Shown one piece after another: positions 34,610 through 44,521 of a stretch of DNA of 48,720 bases. Both the position numbers and the translations under genes were made by a program. Below the pieces are notes generated by a model. It ran no database searches and was not told where the DNA came from. It was given only the letters and a program-made list of their open reading frames with translations. Within the stretch, counting starts at the first letter, position 1. Every line of letters starts with the position of its first letter. Where the stretch lies: the NCBI GenBank assembly GCA_022768245.1, contig JALEMR010000037.1, forward strand, positions 1-48,720. The letters are read 5' to 3'. The DNA is from Oscillospiraceae bacterium. Its GTDB lineage: Bacteria > Bacillota > Clostridia > Oscillospirales > Ruminococcaceae.

Positions 34610-34921
34610 ATGGAACAGACCCTTATAGATAAAAGCGCCCTGTCCGACCTGAAAACAGGCGGTTCCCGCTGGGTGGTCATAATTTATAACGACGACATCA
34701 CTCCCGTTGACTTTGTGTACTATGTGCTGTACAACGTTTTCGGAAAGGACGAGAACGAAGCGAGTGAGATAATCAGATGCGCCGAATCCGACGGCTCCGC
34801 TGCCGTAAAGTATTACAGCGACCCGTCTATGGCGCAGATCGCTGTTGCTCTCACCGAGGACATCAAAAAGAAATACAAGCAGCAGGAATTTAAGCTAAAG
34901 GTCTTCGAGATAACGGAATAA
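34610..34921 (+). CDS. clpS: ClpS adaptor protein
   Basis: This 103-residue adaptor delivers substrates, classically those with N-degrons, to a ClpA/ClpC unfoldase. The core reads VVIIYNDDITPVDFVYYVL, matching the NDD-x-TP signature. By alignment to E. coli ClpS, the pocket residues Met40, Met62, Val65 and His66 become Val33, Ile55, Ala58 and Glu59. The amine-binding Asn and Asp (Asn27, Asp28) are kept. The ATG follows AAAGGATG. It lies 12 bases upstream of clpA. Confidence 0.92.
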   Translation: MEQTLIDKSALSDLKTGGSRWVVIIYNDDITPVDFVYYVLYNVFGKDENEASEIIRCAESDGSAAVKYYSDPSMAQIAVALTEDIKKKYKQQEFKLKVFEITE

Positions 34922-34933
34922 AGAGGATATACT

Positions 34934-37144
34934 ATGAGCAGAATAATAGAAGAAACCAAGAAAATGATGAAGGAACGGGGCGAAAAGGTACTCAGTCTTT
35001 TCAATATCTTTGAAGCCTGTCTCTGCGACCGCTCCTTTAAAACAAAAATACAGAATGATTTCGGTAAGGACGCTTACAAAAAGCTTACAGAAGTTTTCAG
35101 AAAATACTCCGAGGACGCTCAGAAGGAGCTCCCTCCCGTATTTCTCAACAATAACAATGCGGACTTTTTCGTAAGTCCTCTGACAAAGGGCGTTATCGAA
35201 AAGATAAAGGCAGATTTTCCCGACCCCGACGCCGAGCTTACCGCTGCGGCTATCTGCGTTTCAAAGCTTGTGAGCCGTCCTATCTCGGAGGCTCTCGGCG
35301 AAGCGGCGGACGATTTTCTCGCTTTCATGGCAAGCGTGATAGTAGCCTATACCGAAAAAAAGGAAAAATTCACCTCGTCCTACTGCCGCTCCATGATGGA
35401 GGAAGCGGCAAGCTCCGATATTCCCTTTATCGGACGTGAGGATATCATCGAACGGACGATACAGATACTCAACCGCAAGCTCAAACACAATGTTATCCAC
35501 ATCGGAGAGCCCGGCGTGGGCAAGACCTCCTGCACCACAGGTCTTGCGCGAAGGATACTGTCGGGAAATGTTCCCGAGCGGCTCAAGTCTGCGGAGATAT
35601 ACACCCTCGATGTGGCGGGAATGATGGCAGGCACAAAATACCGCGGCGAAATGGAGGAAAAGCTGAAAAATACCCTCGATATCCTCGAACGTCAGGAAAA
35701 CGTCATTATCTATATCGACGAGATACATAATATAGTGGGCGCAGGCTCCACCAACGAATCCTCGCTGGACGTGGCAAGTATTTTAAAACCCTATCTTGCA
35801 AGGGATTCTATCCGCATAATCGGCTCTTCCACCCTGGACGACTACAGAAAATACATCGAAAAGGACAAGGCGCTCAGCCGCCGCTTCCAGACGATAACCA
35901 TTAACGAGCCCACCGAAGAGGAAGCGCTGAAAATGCTCATGGGGATAAAGAAATCATTTGAGAACTATCATAAGCTGAACATCTCAAAGGACGCAGTTTC
36001 CGCAGCCGTGACCCTTTCCGCAAAGCATATCCGCGACAGATATCTCCCCGACAAGGCGATAGACCTCCTTGACGAAGCTGCCTCAAAGGCTTCTCTTGCG
36101 GGAAAGGAATACATATCCGCAGAGGATATCTACGATTCCGTCAGCAGCATCTGCCGCATACCCTCGGAAAATCTTCACGAGACCGACGTTGACAGACTGG
36201 CAAAGCTATATCCCGCGCTGTGCGAGAATGTGTTCGGACAGGAAAGCGCTGCGAAGATACTCAACCGCTGCATAATGACCTCCCGTTCGGGACTTTCCGA
36301 AGAGGGCAAGCCTGTGGCAAGTCTGCTTTTCGTGGGACCTACGGGCGTTGGCAAGACCGAAATGGCGCGGACTCTCGCGAAAACGCTGGATATCCCTCTG
36401 TTAAAATACGATATGTCAGAGTATTCGGACAAGACCTCCGTAAACAAGCTGATAGGCTCATCGGCAGGCTATGTGGGCTACGACGAGGGCGGCAGGCTGG
36501 TCAAGGATATCCGTGAGAATCCATACTCAGTGCTTCTGCTGGACGAGATCGAAAAAGCAGACCCCGACGTGTTCAACACGCTGCTGCAAATAATGGACGA
36601 CGCCGTTCTCACCGACAGCAAGGGCTCGAAGGCTGATTTCCGCAATGTGATAATCATTATGACGTCCAACTGCGGCGCTGCCGACGTGAAGAACTCCATA
36701 GGCTTTACCGAGCAGGAAAATCATCTGAACACAAGCAGCATAGACGAGGCTGTGAAGCGGACCTTCTCCCCCGAATTCCGCAACCGTCTGACGGCGGTCA
36801 TCAAGTTTAATTCCATGGACACCGAAATGGCACAGCTTATCGCCGAAAAGCAGCTGAATAAGCTCACTGCAATGCTCAGAGCAAAAAAGGTCAAGCTCAC
36901 CTGCACAAAGGACGTTGTCCCCGAGATACTGTCAAAGTGCAGCGGCTTTGAATTCGGCGGCCGTGAGATAATACGCGTGTGCGAGGATATCAAATCGCTG
37001 TTCGTGGAGGAGATACTCTTCGGCAGTCTCAAGGACGGCGGCTCGGCAAAGCTTAACGTCAAGAAAAATGAATTTACTGTCACCGTGCGGAAGAAACCCG
37101 AAAGAAAGCCTAAGGAAGAATTCCCCGTGACGGCAGCTGAATAA
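34934..37144 (+). CDS. clpA: Clp protease ATPase subunit, ClpA-type
   Basis: This 736-residue AAA+ unfoldase has an N-domain (1-150), Walker A in GEPGVGKTS (about 191-199) with Walker [10 protein letters not shown], and a second AAA+ module with [11 protein letters not shown] and [10 protein letters not shown]. No ClpB/ClpC-type middle domain lies between them, which fits ClpA. An IGF tripeptide in NSIGFTEQ sits where E. coli ClpA has its ClpP-binding IGL loop, followed by FSPEFRNRL. The N-domain is divergent. No clpP lies nearby, so it would use a ClpP encoded elsewhere. Confidence 0.93.
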   Translation: MSRIIEETKKMMKERGEKVLSLFNIFEACLCDRSFKTKIQNDFGKDAYKKLTEVFRKYSEDAQKELPPVFLNNNNADFFVSPLTKGVIEKIKADFPDPDAELTAAAICVSKLVSRPISEALGEAADDFLAFMASVIVAYTEKKEKFTSSYCRSMMEEAASSDIPFIGREDIIERTIQILNRKLKHNVIHIGEPGVGKTSCTTGLARRILSGNVPERLKSAEIYTLDVAGMMAGTKYRGEMEEKLKNTLDILERQENVIIYIDEIHNIVGAGSTNESSLDVASILKPYLARDSIRIIGSSTLDDYRKYIEKDKALSRRFQTITINEPTEEEALKMLMGIKKSFENYHKLNISKDAVSAAVTLSAKHIRDRYLPDKAIDLLDEAASKASLAGKEYISAEDIYDSVSSICRIPSENLHETDVDRLAKLYPALCENVFGQESAAKILNRCIMTSRSGLSEEGKPVASLLFVGPTGVGKTEMARTLAKTLDIPLLKYDMSEYSDKTSVNKLIGSSAGYVGYDEGGRLVKDIRENPYSVLLLDEIEKADPDVFNTLLQIMDDAVLTDSKGSKADFRNVIIIMTSNCGAADVKNSIGFTEQENHLNTSSIDEAVKRTFSPEFRNRLTAVIKFNSMDTEMAQLIAEKQLNKLTAMLRAKKVKLTCTKDVVPEILSKCSGFEFGGREIIRVCEDIKSLFVEEILFGSLKDGGSAKLNVKKNEFTVTVRKKPERKPKEEFPVTAAE

Positions 37145-37160
37145 ACTAAAAGGAGATCGT

Positions 37161-38180
37161 ATGAATATCAGACATATAATATATGGAGCTCTGCTGGCGG
37201 CATCACTGCTTGTCAGCTATGTGTTTGCGCTCCCCGCATCCGTGATCATCAGCATTATCATGCTTATAGCAGGATTTTTCCTGCTTATAAAGGGGGCTGA
37301 TTATTTTGTGGACGGAAGCTCTTCCCTTGCAAAAAAGCTGAAGATACCCTCCCTCATCGTCGGACTTACCATAGTCGCACTGGGAACAAGCGCTCCCGAG
37401 CTGGCAGTCAGCATTTCCGCGGCTGCTTCGGGCTCAAATTCCCTTGCGGTCAGCAACGTGGTAGGCTCCAATATGTTCAACATAATGATAGTACTGGGAC
37501 TATGCTCCGCCATAAAGCCGATAACCACCAACGACAGCGTGGCAAGGCGTGATTATCCCATATCCGCAGGAGCGCTTATCCTGTTCGTGCTGTTTGCGCT
37601 GAACGGTATCCTCGGCAGAGGAGAATCAGCCGTGCTTATCGCTGCGCTTATCATTTACATCATTATTTCAATAAAGATAGCCCAAAAAGAGCAGACCGAA
37701 TGCAAGGACGAAGGCTGCGCAGATTTTTCTCCGCTGCGCTGTACGCTCTGCATTCTTGGCGGAATCGCGGGTATCGTACTCGGAGGAAACCTCGTGGTGG
37801 AAAATGCGAAATTCATCGCCACTCAGGCAGGCATGAGCGAAACACTGGCAGGACTTACTATCTGTGCTGTGGGAACAAGTCTCCCCGAGCTGGTGACCTC
37901 GGTGACCGCAGCTAAAAAGGGCGAGAACGATATGGCTGTGGGAAACGTGGTAGGCTCCAATATATTCAACGTTCTGGGAATACTCGGTGTATCGGGAGTT
38001 ATCACTCCCATTGCGGTAGACCCATCGGCAATAACCGACTGTATCATCCTCGCCGTCGTGACGATAGTCTCCTACATCTGGTATCTGACGGGGAAGAAAA
38101 TGTCCCGCGCAGAGGGCATAACTCTGGTTTCCCTGTATCTGGTCTATATGGCTTATATCATCATCAGAAATTATATGTGA
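37161..38180 (+). CDS. Calcium/sodium antiporter, CaCA family
   Basis: This 339-residue protein has about ten membrane helices and two inverted alpha repeats. The first reads [17 protein letters not shown] and NVVGSNMFN, the second [17 protein letters not shown] and NVVGSNIFN. The conserved Glu in each repeat binds the cation. It is YrbG-like, exchanging Na+ or H+ for Ca2+. It follows clpA by 16 bases with an AAAGGAG site, an unusual partner for a Clp operon. Confidence 0.93.
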   Translation: MNIRHIIYGALLAASLLVSYVFALPASVIISIIMLIAGFFLLIKGADYFVDGSSSLAKKLKIPSLIVGLTIVALGTSAPELAVSISAAASGSNSLAVSNVVGSNMFNIMIVLGLCSAIKPITTNDSVARRDYPISAGALILFVLFALNGILGRGESAVLIAALIIYIIISIKIAQKEQTECKDEGCADFSPLRCTLCILGGIAGIVLGGNLVVENAKFIATQAGMSETLAGLTICAVGTSLPELVTSVTAAKKGENDMAVGNVVGSNIFNVLGILGVSGVITPIAVDPSAITDCIILAVVTIVSYIWYLTGKKMSRAEGITLVSLYLVYMAYIIIRNYM

Positions 38181-38187
38181 GTATACA

Positions 38188-38224
38188 AAACTCCGTCTCC
38201 CGAATCGGAAGACGGAGTTTTTTT
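38188..38224 (+). terminator. Terminator after the antiporter, possibly bidirectional
   Basis: AAACTCCGTC (38188-38197) pairs with GACGGAGTTT (38211-38220), followed by T residues. On the other strand TTTTG follows, and the minus-strand YesL-like gene ends at 38228. Confidence 0.88.
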
Positions 38225-38227
38225 ATG

Positions 38228-38887
38228 TTACTGCTGACTTTCATCAAGCTCCTCGGCGGAGCGGTCAACTATTGTTTCGGGACGCTTTTCAAGCTCACGG
38301 AAGATATTTATGCCCACGCCGCTTATCGTGTACATTATCACCGCGGGACCTACAAGAAATCCCACAAACAGCGTGGTGGGGTTCCAGATGATAAGGCAGA
38401 CCTCAATGAGAAGCACGATAACGAGCAGAATGGAACGTCCGAAGAATCTCATGCTTATCTCGAAGGAGTTTTTCAGAGTGCCAAGTATGGAATTCTGATA
38501 CCGTGCCAGCAGCGGATATACGTACAGATGCGCAAAACCGAGGATATAGGCTGCCACCGCGCCCACAATGATGAAGAGTATCCTATGCTCCTCGGCGGCG
38601 CCCACCAGCTGGAAATCAAGATATACCGCCCATGCGCTGATAATCGTGATGAATGACATCGGCAGTCCCTGTTTCCAGTTTCGCTTAAATTCGCGAAAAA
38701 AATCGTGTACGACCTTGCCTTCCCTGTCCTCGGACATTTTAAGGGTGACCGAGCACGCCGCTATCGTCGATATACCGAAAGTTACAATAGGCAGGCTGCA
38801 TAACATCCATATCATATTCAGCTTGACCAGGTCCCAGAATCTCACCATAAATCTGTAAAGCTTGCTGTCTGTACTGAAAATGCTCAT
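38228..38887 (-). CDS. YesL-like (DUF624) membrane protein
   Basis: This 219-residue protein has five membrane helices and the DUF624 pattern: NMIWMLCSLPIVTFGISTIA near the N-terminus, then FFREFKRNWKQG and ARYQNSILGTLKNS. Family members are often found beside sugar ABC transporters and two-component systems, but none is adjacent here. The role is unknown. Confidence 0.88.
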   Translation of the reverse strand: MSIFSTDSKLYRFMVRFWDLVKLNMIWMLCSLPIVTFGISTIAACSVTLKMSEDREGKVVHDFFREFKRNWKQGLPMSFITIISAWAVYLDFQLVGAAEEHRILFIIVGAVAAYILGFAHLYVYPLLARYQNSILGTLKNSFEISMRFFGRSILLVIVLLIEVCLIIWNPTTLFVGFLVGPAVIMYTISGVGINIFRELEKRPETIVDRSAEELDESQQ

Positions 38888-38910
38888 GTAAATTTCTTCC
38901 TTTCACGATC

Positions 38911-38952
38911 AAAAGGGCACGGAATGCCGCATTATACGGTAACACCGCGCCC
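38911..38952 (-). terminator. Probable terminator after the sensor GGDEF gene
   Basis: On the minus strand GGGCGCGG pairs with CCGTGCCC (one G-U), with an inner CCG/CGG stem, followed by TTTT. Confidence 0.6.
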
Positions 38953-38972
38953 CTTCTGTTTACCTGCGGCAC

Positions 38973-41036
38973 TTATGCGCCGTCGGGATCTTTATCTTCT
39001 ATATCATCGTTGGAATCAATGTGTGAAAACTCGGATTCCAGATCTCTTTCGGGCTTGTCCCCTGCGGAAGCAAAAGCAAAGTCGGATTTCCCGTGCTTTT
39101 TGATCTTATACATAGCCGCGTCCGCAGCCGAAATAAGCTCGGAGCTTGTATACCCGTTTTCCCCGTAGAAGGAGATGCCTATACTGCACTTTATACTGAG
39201 ATGATGCTCACCGTCAGCAGAATCAATGCCGTTTCCGAGAGTCTCGATAAGCTCGGCAGCAGCTTTGCCCGCGTCGCCGATAAGCTTGAGCCCCGTAAGA
39301 CATACAATGAATTCATCGCCGCCGAAGCGTCCTCCGAAGCCTCTTTCGAAGCATATCTCCTTAATTGTATCCGCAGTGAATTTAAGCACCTCGTCGCCGC
39401 AATTATGACCGAAATCATCGTTAAAATGCTTGAAGTCGTCCAGGTCCACGAACATGACCGCCGCAAGAGAGCTTTTCCCCTTGATCTGCTCAGTCTCGGC
39501 GCTGAGCCGTTTCAGGAAGGTCTCGCGGTTATAGAGCTGAGTAAGCGCGTCATAGCTTGCCTTGCGGATAAGGTTCAGCTCGCTTTCCTTTTCGCGGTCG
39601 ATATCCACGATAACTCCCACAACAACGGTGGGAATGTCATGGAGATCCTTAAGCTTGCTGGCGCGTATCTTCATCCAGGAGAAATCTCCGTATTTATTCT
39701 TGAAGCGATATTCACCTATCCACTTGTCGTCGGAGTTAAGTATCTTATTCAGATCGGAGGTGAATCTCGCCTTGTCCTCCTTGTATATGTATCCCTTATA
39801 GAAAAAGCTTTCGGAAAGGGTATTGTCCTTGGGACGGAAGCTGAATTTCTTGTCGAAATTATTGGACATCACCACAGTGCCCTTCTGAGGATTTATCTCA
39901 AAAACTATATTGTCGGTCATCTCCGCGATGGTTCGGTAGCGAAGCTCGCTGCCCGCAAGATGGTCTATGAGCGAATTGACCAGATAACCCGCAGTGCTGA
40001 ATTCGTCCCCTGAATTGCATTCATATACCGCAGAATGATCGCCCTTATGACGTTTTTCAAGATATTCGATAAGCTTTTTCAGCGGCGATAAGATGTACTG
40101 TACGGCGAAAAACAGAAGAACGATATCTATGCCTGCAATTATCCAGACAAGGAAAGTGTTGAGGTGCTTGCTGCTGCTGAATGCGTACAGGTCAACGATC
40201 CCTATCACATAATATCCGCTGCTTTTTACGTAGCTTACGCTGACGGACTTGTCCTTCTTTTCAAATTCATAGTCGATGGGCTCGCAGGCAGAGTCATACG
40301 CCCCCGCGTCCACATACTCTATAAGTTCGTCTGCAAACAGCGAATACTCATCGCTCCAATTCAGGGTGCGCAGCGCCTTATAGGGTGATTCCACTATCTG
40401 CATGGCGCTGTCCATGATAATGACCTTGGAATAGCTGCCCATGCTCATTGAATCCACCACTTCGGAAAGCACGTCCGTTTCGTAATAGCAGCGAACGGTG
40501 CCTATCGCCTTGCTGCCGGCGGAATATATGGTCTTCTCCGCAGAAAATGCGGGAGAGGAATCCTTATACATCGTCAGTGATGATATGCCGTTATTCAGAA
40601 CAGCATTGCTGTCGGGTACGATGGCGGACTCTCCGCTGTCATTCAGATTGGTGGAATAAATGACCTCCCCATTTTTATTTAATATCTCAATTTCGGAAGC
40701 CTTTCCGAAGCCCGAATACTCGGAAATTATGCGATCTATCTCCCTGTATTCGTCGGAATCCGACAGATCGGCGCACAGCCCCTCTGCATTTTCCGCATAA
40801 TCGGCGATGATATCATTTTCGGCATATTGATTGACGTCCGCAAGGATATCCCCGAACATCTTATCAATGTACTTGGCTTCCGAGCCGACAATATATTCAT
40901 TCTGCTCCTTTGCAGTGCTGTAATTAATATTGCGGAGCTTATCCGAGCTGACGCCCATAAAAATCAACAGCGGGATCAGCATAAGGACAACTGCCGTCAA
41001 TACAATTTTTATACACAGCTTCAATAGATCACCCAC
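38973..41036 (-). CDS. Membrane sensor diguanylate cyclase: Cache-HAMP-PAS-GGDEF
   Basis: This 687-residue protein has an N-terminal helix, an extracellular Cache-like sensor (about 30-285), a second helix (WIIAGIDIVLLFFAVQYIL), a HAMP-like segment, a PAS domain (about 380-495) and a GGDEF domain. The active site reads GGRFGGDEF and is intact; the RxxD inhibitory site upstream is absent (FERG). It should make cyclic-di-GMP in response to an external ligand. The tail is acidic. It is monocistronic. The substrate of the sensor is unknown. Confidence 0.93.
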   Translation of the reverse strand: MGDLLKLCIKIVLTAVVLMLIPLLIFMGVSSDKLRNINYSTAKEQNEYIVGSEAKYIDKMFGDILADVNQYAENDIIADYAENAEGLCADLSDSDEYREIDRIISEYSGFGKASEIEILNKNGEVIYSTNLNDSGESAIVPDSNAVLNNGISSLTMYKDSSPAFSAEKTIYSAGSKAIGTVRCYYETDVLSEVVDSMSMGSYSKVIIMDSAMQIVESPYKALRTLNWSDEYSLFADELIEYVDAGAYDSACEPIDYEFEKKDKSVSVSYVKSSGYYVIGIVDLYAFSSSKHLNTFLVWIIAGIDIVLLFFAVQYILSPLKKLIEYLEKRHKGDHSAVYECNSGDEFSTAGYLVNSLIDHLAGSELRYRTIAEMTDNIVFEINPQKGTVVMSNNFDKKFSFRPKDNTLSESFFYKGYIYKEDKARFTSDLNKILNSDDKWIGEYRFKNKYGDFSWMKIRASKLKDLHDIPTVVVGVIVDIDREKESELNLIRKASYDALTQLYNRETFLKRLSAETEQIKGKSSLAAVMFVDLDDFKHFNDDFGHNCGDEVLKFTADTIKEICFERGFGGRFGGDEFIVCLTGLKLIGDAGKAAAELIETLGNGIDSADGEHHLSIKCSIGISFYGENGYTSSELISAADAAMYKIKKHGKSDFAFASAGDKPERDLESEFSHIDSNDDIEDKDPDGA

Positions 41037-41337
41037 TTTCAGCTATCGGGAAATCAAACCATTAACATATATATTTTACCACTTTTTCAAATAAAGTAAA
41101 CCGATTTTGATAAATTTATGTGTCTTGGTTTCAAATTTATACGTTTTAATTAGTTTTAACAGTTGCTTTTTGTGCATATCGACCACATGTCTGATAACCG
41201 AAAGATAATATCATACCCGTTTCTTAATTCAGAATTTAGGCAATACCGCACAAAGCTTGTGCGCAAGATACGCCGTCAGATTTTTTATCAGATTGTATAG
41301 AAATTTCGCAGGCGGGCTTTGTGCGGTCTTGCCTTTA
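41037..41337. other. Intergenic region with a palindromic element
   Basis: Its right third is the 97-bp inverted repeat listed separately. The AT-rich left part should hold the promoter of the sensor GGDEF gene (minus), but no box pair stands out. No gene was found. Confidence 0.5.
41238..41334. repeat. 97-bp palindromic element, MITE-like
   Basis: Nineteen-base arms (41238-41256 and 41316-41334) match with one mismatch; each includes CCGCACAAAGC or its complement. The inner part has a CTTG/CAAG hairpin and further partial pairing. It ends four bases before the GH44 stop codon. There is no T-run and no clear target duplication. It resembles small non-coding repeats of Clostridia, but copy number cannot be seen here. 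Confidence 0.7.
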
Positions 41338-43305
41338 CTATCTGTCGATGAGCAGGACATACACTATCGCTCCCGCACAGCCAACGGCAAGTACCACTGC
41401 AGCCGCCTTCAGAACGAGAGGAAACTCCTTTTCCTGTTCAGGCTCGCTCAGGCTGCTTTCCGTTTCGGATATCTCCGTTTCGTCGGAAGAAGAAGCGGTA
41501 TCCGCGCTGTCGGGAACAGTAGTCACGGAGGTCTCCTCACGGAGTGCGGAGGACTCCTCGGTCATGCTTTCGCTGACCGAGGATGAAGCCGTATTCTCGG
41601 TGATAATTTCAATAGTATGCTCGGCAGGATCGTCCTTTGTTGTCTCGTCACCCTCATCGTTTCCGGGCATTGCGGAGGTCTCCTCCGTGATCTCTTCCGA
41701 CTCATCGGGAAGATCGTCTTCGGTATCGAAAACAAGCAGGCACACCGATTCGGCAGGCAGTGTTATCTCCCCGTCCGAAAGGTCGGGCAGTTCAGTTTCC
41801 TTATTGATACGTGAAGAATTTCCACCTATTGAATACATTTCGCTGAGGGTGAAATTCCTGTCGGACCTGATGCCGATATCGAAGGTCTTGTCCTCGGACA
41901 GATTCTTGTTGGAAAGAATGACCCAGAGTCTGTCCCGTTCAAGCTCGTCGGAAATGGCATAGCAGGAGGCGGTATTGTCGTCCAGCTCGGAGCGCACGGA
42001 TATATTGCCCACACGGCTGCCATTGTAATCATAATCGGTAAACAGATTGACTGCCGCCTTCTGATAGCTGCTGACCTCGTCGGGAACAAGACAGGCAAGA
42101 TATACGTTATTTTCGGCAAAGGTACCCAGTGCGTCTATCTGTGCGATACAGCCGCTCATGTTGTCCCCTCCGCCGAAGCTGTACTCGGATATTGACAGCC
42201 TGGTATTCGGATAGCAGCTGTCAATAATGCCGTTCAGCCACGGCAGCACGGGCATATTATCGCCATAGTCGGAATAGAGCGAGGTATCATCGGAATAATC
42301 GCTGTCCCACAGCGCGCGGACAGACTGCATACGGAATGCCTTTTCGGATAAGCTCTCACCGTTTACGAAGCTTCCGCTTTCGGCATAATAATGGATATCG
42401 AACACATCGAGAAGGCGTTTTCCTTCCTTTTCCCCTGCCTTTCTCATTTCGGCGAGATAATATTCGGCAAAGCTCTGTTCTCCGATAAGGCTGCCCGAAA
42501 GGTCGGCGCAGGCGCTCACTCCGCTGACCGACGGCGCAAATATCAGCGCATTCTCGTCGATTATCTTGACGGAAGCGGAAAGCTCCGCAGACTTTTCGAT
42601 AAGCTCTTCGGTGTCAAGCTCTCCCAGCTCGAGTACGGGATAGTTTTCGTTCCACTTATCGGGCTCGGAGTCGAGGAAAAATCCGTTTATGCCGCCCTCC
42701 TCAACGGTTCCGTACTTATTGACGAGATATGCGGCATATTCGTCGATGTAGACCACTCCGTCCCCCGTGTTGGGAACGTTCAGATAGGAATCGTTCTTGC
42801 TGAAGCTTACCCTTGCCCAGCGTGGGGAGCCTGCCCCCTCCGAGACGGCGCCCATTGCGTCATTGGCAACATATCCCATAAGCTGCAAAGTCACCAGCCT
42901 AACGGGGATATCGTTCACAAAAGCATGAGTAACGAGATTGTCCGTGTAAAGTCCGGGCACGTCCCACTGCGAATCGTTGAAATTCTCTATAAGAGATATC
43001 CCGTTGGAGCTCACTCCGTCAACGGAGCTGTTGGAATAGTTTGTCTCCCAGTTGTACGAGGAAAGCTCCTCGCCCGTCTGCTTCAGGACGGTAGCGTTAA
43101 TCCCGTACAGGTCTCCCGTATCGTTGATACCGTAAATATACGGACTTATCCTTCCCACTGTCTGCTCGGGATAAACAGTAACTGTGCAGTATGAGCTGTC
43201 GCCGTACCCCTCCGCAAAGGCAGGTCCTGCCGCACTCTGACATAAAGCGGCGGCATACACAAGGCAGACAGCCGATAATATTTTTTTCTTGGCATTTTGT
43301 TTCAT
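41338..43305 (-). CDS. Membrane-anchored GH44-family glycosidase
   Basis: About 655 residues. A signal peptide (MKQNAKKKIL...AFA) precedes a GH44-type catalytic domain that begins ISPYIYGIND. The predicted acid/base is Glu214 in FFLDSEPDKW and the nucleophile Glu374 in SISEYSFGGGD. GH44 enzymes cut xyloglucan, beta-glucan or mannan. The Asn that normally precedes the acid/base is Ser here. A Ser/Thr/Glu-rich linker (about 535-615) leads to one C-terminal membrane helix, so the enzyme is held at the cell surface. GGAAGGAG precedes the ATG at 43305; an 85-residue upstream extension is rejected. Confidence 0.83.
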   Translation of the reverse strand: MKQNAKKKILSAVCLVYAAALCQSAAGPAFAEGYGDSSYCTVTVYPEQTVGRISPYIYGINDTGDLYGINATVLKQTGEELSSYNWETNYSNSSVDGVSSNGISLIENFNDSQWDVPGLYTDNLVTHAFVNDIPVRLVTLQLMGYVANDAMGAVSEGAGSPRWARVSFSKNDSYLNVPNTGDGVVYIDEYAAYLVNKYGTVEEGGINGFFLDSEPDKWNENYPVLELGELDTEELIEKSAELSASVKIIDENALIFAPSVSGVSACADLSGSLIGEQSFAEYYLAEMRKAGEKEGKRLLDVFDIHYYAESGSFVNGESLSEKAFRMQSVRALWDSDYSDDTSLYSDYGDNMPVLPWLNGIIDSCYPNTRLSISEYSFGGGDNMSGCIAQIDALGTFAENNVYLACLVPDEVSSYQKAAVNLFTDYDYNGSRVGNISVRSELDDNTASCYAISDELERDRLWVILSNKNLSEDKTFDIGIRSDRNFTLSEMYSIGGNSSRINKETELPDLSDGEITLPAESVCLLVFDTEDDLPDESEEITEETSAMPGNDEGDETTKDDPAEHTIEIITENTASSSVSESMTEESSALREETSVTTVPDSADTASSSDETEISETESSLSEPEQEKEFPLVLKAAAVVLAVGCAGAIVYVLLIDR

Positions 43306-43340
43306 CTGCGGCAAACTCCTTCCGTTTATATTTCGATAGG

Positions 43341-44459
43341 TCAGTCCTTCATCAGCAGCGGAAAAGCAAATCTGTAAAGGCAATAAAGCGCCGACAGCAG
43401 AAAAGCTCCCACTGCGAAGTAAGCTCTTCTGTATTTTTTGCTCTCGGAGGGAAAGCTCTCTCCGAGCATGCGGCTCGTATAAACTCCGCCGTAGGAAGAA
43501 TATATCAGTCCCAGATTGCTGAGATTTGAGCTGACGATAAGCCCCGGAGCACGGCTGCACAGCGAGAAAAGCATAATCGAGGGAAGGCTGCCCGTCAGTT
43601 GAGCAAGGATAAGGTTCCCCTCAAAGGCATAATTTCCGAAAATATGCCTGAATGCCGCCGTCAGATCCTTTATCTGCGACAGATTTCCTGTGAGTATATA
43701 CATGGCAACAATAAGCACGATGACCGTATAATCCACCTTTGAGAAGATATTAGGCTCCATTATCACCACAACAAGACACACCGAAGCAAACACCGTCAGC
43801 ATATTGATAACGCCCACCACGGCAAGAACGTCGAGGAACATCAGCGTCAGGTATATGAAGACGTAGTATGGGCTCTGCATGGTCTTTTCGCGGGTGATAC
43901 CGCCTTCTACGGGGACTCTCCTGATAAACAGGCAAAGCACCGAAATAAGCAGGAATCCCGCTATATAGACAGGCAGTATCTCCTTTGCATATTCGGAGTA
44001 GGTCATATCCAAGCGGTTGTACAGAAAAAGACTGCATGGGCTCGCCGACGGAAATATCATGCAGCCCAGATTTGCAGCTGCGGTCTGAAGCGCAAGCACA
44101 TAGATAAGCACAGACACATCCGCAGACAGCACCGTCACAGTAAAGGGCGCAAATACCGAAACTGCTCCCATATTTGTGATAAAGGGCGCAGTAAAGAATG
44201 TCAGCATGATAAGCACTATCGCCGCAGACCGTGCATCCTTCTGCTTGTTGACGGTACGGAACACTATCTCGTCAAAGACGCCGTTTTCATAAAGTCCTGC
44301 GCTTATGGCGAGCATGGAAAAGAGTATCCCTATCGTGTCAGTGTCGATATGCACGGTAAGATCGGAAACAGGCACGAATATACACGAAATGACCGCCGCA
44401 GCAAGGATAACCAGCAGTATTTTTTCCTGTTTTATTCTATCAATGATCTTGTTTATCAT
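43341..44459 (-). CDS. SLC13/ArsB-type permease
   Basis: This 372-residue protein has about ten membrane helices arranged as in the ion-transporter superfamily of ArsB, NhaD and SLC13 proteins. It includes a re-entrant FFTAPFITNMGAVSVFAP segment and a second NLGCMIFPSASP segment, the two helical-hairpin regions of such carriers. The substrate (anion, dicarboxylate or H+/Na+) cannot be assigned. The ribosome site is weak, and a hairpin sits just upstream of the start. It is flanked by the ArsP_2-type gene and the GH44 gene on the same strand. Confidence 0.78.
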   Translation of the reverse strand: MINKIIDRIKQEKILLVILAAAVISCIFVPVSDLTVHIDTDTIGILFSMLAISAGLYENGVFDEIVFRTVNKQKDARSAAIVLIMLTFFTAPFITNMGAVSVFAPFTVTVLSADVSVLIYVLALQTAAANLGCMIFPSASPCSLFLYNRLDMTYSEYAKEILPVYIAGFLLISVLCLFIRRVPVEGGITREKTMQSPYYVFIYLTLMFLDVLAVVGVINMLTVFASVCLVVVIMEPNIFSKVDYTVIVLIVAMYILTGNLSQIKDLTAAFRHIFGNYAFEGNLILAQLTGSLPSIMLFSLCSRAPGLIVSSNLSNLGLIYSSYGGVYTSRMLGESFPSESKKYRRAYFAVGAFLLSALYCLYRFAFPLLMKD

Positions 44460-44467
44460 AACACCGC

Positions 44468-44494
44468 ATCGGAACGCAGTATAGGCGTCCCGAT
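44468..44494 (-). promoter_or_regulatory. Hairpin before the SLC13-type gene
   Basis: ATCGGGACGC and GCGTTCCGAT (minus strand, 44494-44485 and 44477-44468) pair over ten positions with one G-U. It ends eight bases before the ATG and replaces a good ribosome site. It may limit translation or re-initiation. Confidence 0.45.
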
Positions 44495-44521
44495 GAAAAC
44501 CTCCCTCAAGCCCGACGCCCG

